Assembly (NCBI GenBank): GCA_903928615.1
Contig: CAIYRJ010000137.1
Span: 1 to 6,498 of the forward strand
DNA: 6,498 nt
Origin: an uncultured Actinomycetes bacterium
Lineage (GTDB): Bacteria > Actinomycetota > Thermoleophilia > Miltoncostaeales > Miltoncostaeaceae
Reading direction: 5' to 3'
Shown here: in pieces, positions 4,759 to 6,498 of the stretch
Numbering within the stretch: position 1 is the first letter of the stretch
How the letters are laid out: each line of letters begins with the position of its first letter
Notes under the pieces: generated by a model
The model's input: the letters and a program-made list of their open reading frames with translations, nothing else
Told to the model about the DNA's origin: nothing
Databases searched by the model: none
Position numbers and translations under genes: made by a program

Positions 4759-6498
4759 ATGCGCAGCCCCGCCCCCATCATCGCCATCGCCGCGATCGCC
4801 GCCACGGCGGGCATCGCCGGCACCGTCGCCGTCCCAGCCGACGCCCGGCCAATGGGCCATGTCTTCGACTGGAACCACGAACTCAACCAGGAGCAGAACC
4901 CGCGGTGGAAGCCCAATGGGCGGCTGCCGATCCCGCGAGCCCGCTGGCTGCGCCTGGTGAACGAGATCCTCCTCACGGAGGGGGCGCACAACCTGTGGGG
5001 CAGCGGCTTCGCATCGCTGCCCTTCGACATCCCGGTGTCACCGCGCGAGCCATCGTCGTGGCGAAACCCGGCCAACTTCCAGCGGCTTTACAACGCCACG
5101 GGCCTGTCGTGGGACGCCAACGTGGAGGCCCGCGCGGCGAAGGAGGCCCTGTGCATCTTCCCGCGGGTGCCCCGCACCTGCCGGCCCACCGGGGTGGTGT
5201 TCCAGCCCGATACCAAGGCACCCACGCGGCGCATGTCGCTGCTCGACCCGGCCTACCAGCGCAAGGCGCTGGCCGAGATCCGCCGCATCGTGCCGCGCCT
5301 GCGCAGCGCTCCGTACGTGTATGCGTACAACGGCTCGGATGAGCCGCTCGTGGCGCTCCCCGTGACGAAGGCCACCCGCACGCCGTTCTGGCGGCGGCAG
5401 GCCGCGGAGATCCGGCGCGACTTCGGGTGGGCACCGCCGCAGGCGGGGGCCAAGCGCACGGATTCGCCGATCGCGGGCCTTCGCTGGCTCGCGTACTCGC
5501 GCTGGACGAGCAAGAACTTCTTCGCCATGAAGGCCGAGCAGGCCGCGCTGATACGGCGCCTTGATCCCGGTGCGCGCGTGGTGCCCAACAACTACGCCAT
5601 GATCGACGGCTTCATGCCCTGGGACTACTCGGCGCTCGGCACGTTCGCCGACATCGTCGAGGCCGACCCCTACGTGTCGTACGCCGAGCGCGCCAACCCG
5701 GGACGCGGCCGCTACAACCCCGGCTTCGGCGCCAAGCTGATGTCCGACCTCACGGGCAAGCCCGTGCGCATCATCATCCAGGCATTCCCGTACGCCCGCT
5801 ACTCGCCCGGCATCGCCGATGTCGACACCTGGACCAGCCAGGCACTGCGCGCCGGCGCCACGCACATCACGTTCTACGCCAAGGGCAATCCCCGGTTCAC
5901 CAACCGCAAGCTCTACGACGGCATGCTGAGCACGGCCAAGCGCCTGCGCGGCCTGAACCTGCCCGATGCGCCCGTCGATCCCTCGACGGTGGTGGTGTAC
6001 TCGCTCATGAGCGAGGGGCAGGGGCAGCCCAACAAGCGCGGTGACGCCCGCTACCGCACGTCGGGTGACGCGCTCTACACCACGCACTCGTTGCTCGGCG
6101 AGCTCAACGGCGCGCCGTTCGTGTTCGACACCGACGAGCGCCTCGCGGCGCAGCGCGACCGGCTGGCCCGCGCGAAGGTGGTGTGGCTGCCGCGCGGCGA
6201 CACGCTTTCGCGGCCCTTCGCCGAGGCGCTCCGCGACTGGGTGAACGCCGGCGGGTTCCTGGTGGTCACCGACCCCACGGCCTTCGCGCGCACCCCTGCG
6301 AATGAGGACCTCTCGGACATCGGCGCCGCGCTCAAGGGCGGTCGCCTGGGCGCCGAGGCCGGCAGCGTGCTGCTCATGCGCAAGGGCGCGCTCGGAACGA
6401 ACACGCCTCCCGACCTCTACACCGTGCCCGTGGACGACAAGCGCGCGTGGTCGTTCACCGACGTCCCCGCCGGCGCCACGGTGGTGGCCACGCACCTC
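4759..6498 (+). CDS. Secreted putative glycoside-hydrolase-like protein (3' partial)
   Basis: The frame is open for 580 codons from ATG 4759 to the right edge with no stop. Residues 1-29 form a clear Sec signal peptide: MRSPA, an Ala/Ile-rich hydrophobic core to about V25, and PADA before R30 as an AxA cleavage site. The mature protein is therefore exported. Residues from about 35 to 400 look like a barrel-type hydrolase. They include APYVYAYNGSDEP with D194-E195, a VVPNNYAMIDGF stretch near 274-285, and IVEADPYVSYAE with E301 and D303. These acids are candidate catalytic residues, but I cannot assign them. From about 409 (STVVVYSLMSEG) to about 510 (WVNAGGFLVVTDPTAF) it resembles the GATase-like/trimerisation domain after the barrel of family 42 beta-galactosidases. 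C132 and C141 are the only cysteines seen and could form a disulfide in CIFPRVPRTC. The start lies 10 nt after the comA stop without a Shine-Dalgarno sequence. The protein may act on exopolysaccharide or plant glycans; the family assignment is by fold-level resemblance only. Confidence 0.75.
   Translation, partial: MRSPAPIIAIAAIAATAGIAGTVAVPADARPMGHVFDWNHELNQEQNPRWKPNGRLPIPRARWLRLVNEILLTEGAHNLWGSGFASLPFDIPVSPREPSSWRNPANFQRLYNATGLSWDANVEARAAKEALCIFPRVPRTCRPTGVVFQPDTKAPTRRMSLLDPAYQRKALAEIRRIVPRLRSAPYVYAYNGSDEPLVALPVTKATRTPFWRRQAAEIRRDFGWAPPQAGAKRTDSPIAGLRWLAYSRWTSKNFFAMKAEQAALIRRLDPGARVVPNNYAMIDGFMPWDYSALGTFADIVEADPYVSYAERANPGRGRYNPGFGAKLMSDLTGKPVRIIIQAFPYARYSPGIADVDTWTSQALRAGATHITFYAKGNPRFTNRKLYDGMLSTAKRLRGLNLPDAPVDPSTVVVYSLMSEGQGQPNKRGDARYRTSGDALYTTHSLLGELNGAPFVFDTDERLAAQRDRLARAKVVWLPRGDTLSRPFAEALRDWVNAGGFLVVTDPTAFARTPANEDLSDIGAALKGGRLGAEAGSVLLMRKGALGTNTPPDLYTVPVDDKRAWSFTDVPAGATVVATHL

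Noticed and set aside
5038..6495. 485-codon open frame on the minus strand
   Set aside because: It is antisense to the signal-peptide-bearing protein that starts at 4759. Its composition is typical of a shadow frame, and there is no motif or ribosome-binding site.

Overview
The window is very G+C-rich, and nearly all third codon positions in the genes are G or C. Genes are packed with 4-nt stop/start overlaps (ATGA, GTGA), and two starts sit just behind TAnnnT hexamers in the manner of leaderless mRNAs. Together with the gene content this suggests a high-GC actinobacterium (Actinomycetota, possibly a Thermoleophilia-like lineage). That assignment is inference; there is no rRNA or other strong phylogenetic marker here. 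All supported genes lie on the + strand.

Left part (2-1434): the C-terminal portion of a FlaA1/CapD/WbpM-type nucleotide-sugar 4,6-dehydratase, cut by the left edge. It is coupled by an ATGA overlap to a 70-aa protein with a C-x4-C-x3-C...C-x4-HH pattern that looks metal-binding and that I do not recognise.

Intergenic region (1435-1792, 358 nt): no credible gene, but two copies of a 45-nt palindromic unit in opposite orientation (cores 1471-1515 and 1681-1725). They match at 42 of 45 positions. Their outer stems differ in sequence but remain perfectly paired, and each loop carries a perfect tandem heptamer. This is the clearest undescribed-looking signal in the window. The region ends with an ATAAG-N5-CTTAT dyad that contains a TAAGGT -10-like hexamer and abuts the next start codon.

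Middle (1793-4748): a tight three-gene operon of a LysR-type regulator (its effector domain recalls the CysL-like group), a compact soluble fumarate-reductase/L-aspartate-oxidase-fold flavoprotein retaining all four expected catalytic His/Arg residues, and a complete phosphosulfolactate synthase (ComA). ComA joins sulfite to phosphoenolpyruvate, so the operon probably makes or processes a C3 sulfonate under control of its own first gene. The flavoprotein's substrate is not known. A sulfonate analogue of a dicarboxylate, such as sulfoacrylate, is a reasonable hypothesis.

Right part (4759-6498): a secreted protein with a clear Sec signal peptide, cut by the right edge. It resembles a glycoside-hydrolase-type barrel followed by a domain like the GATase-like/trimerisation domain of family 42 beta-galactosidases. 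Its start lies 10 nt after the comA stop without a Shine-Dalgarno sequence, so it may have its own promoter.
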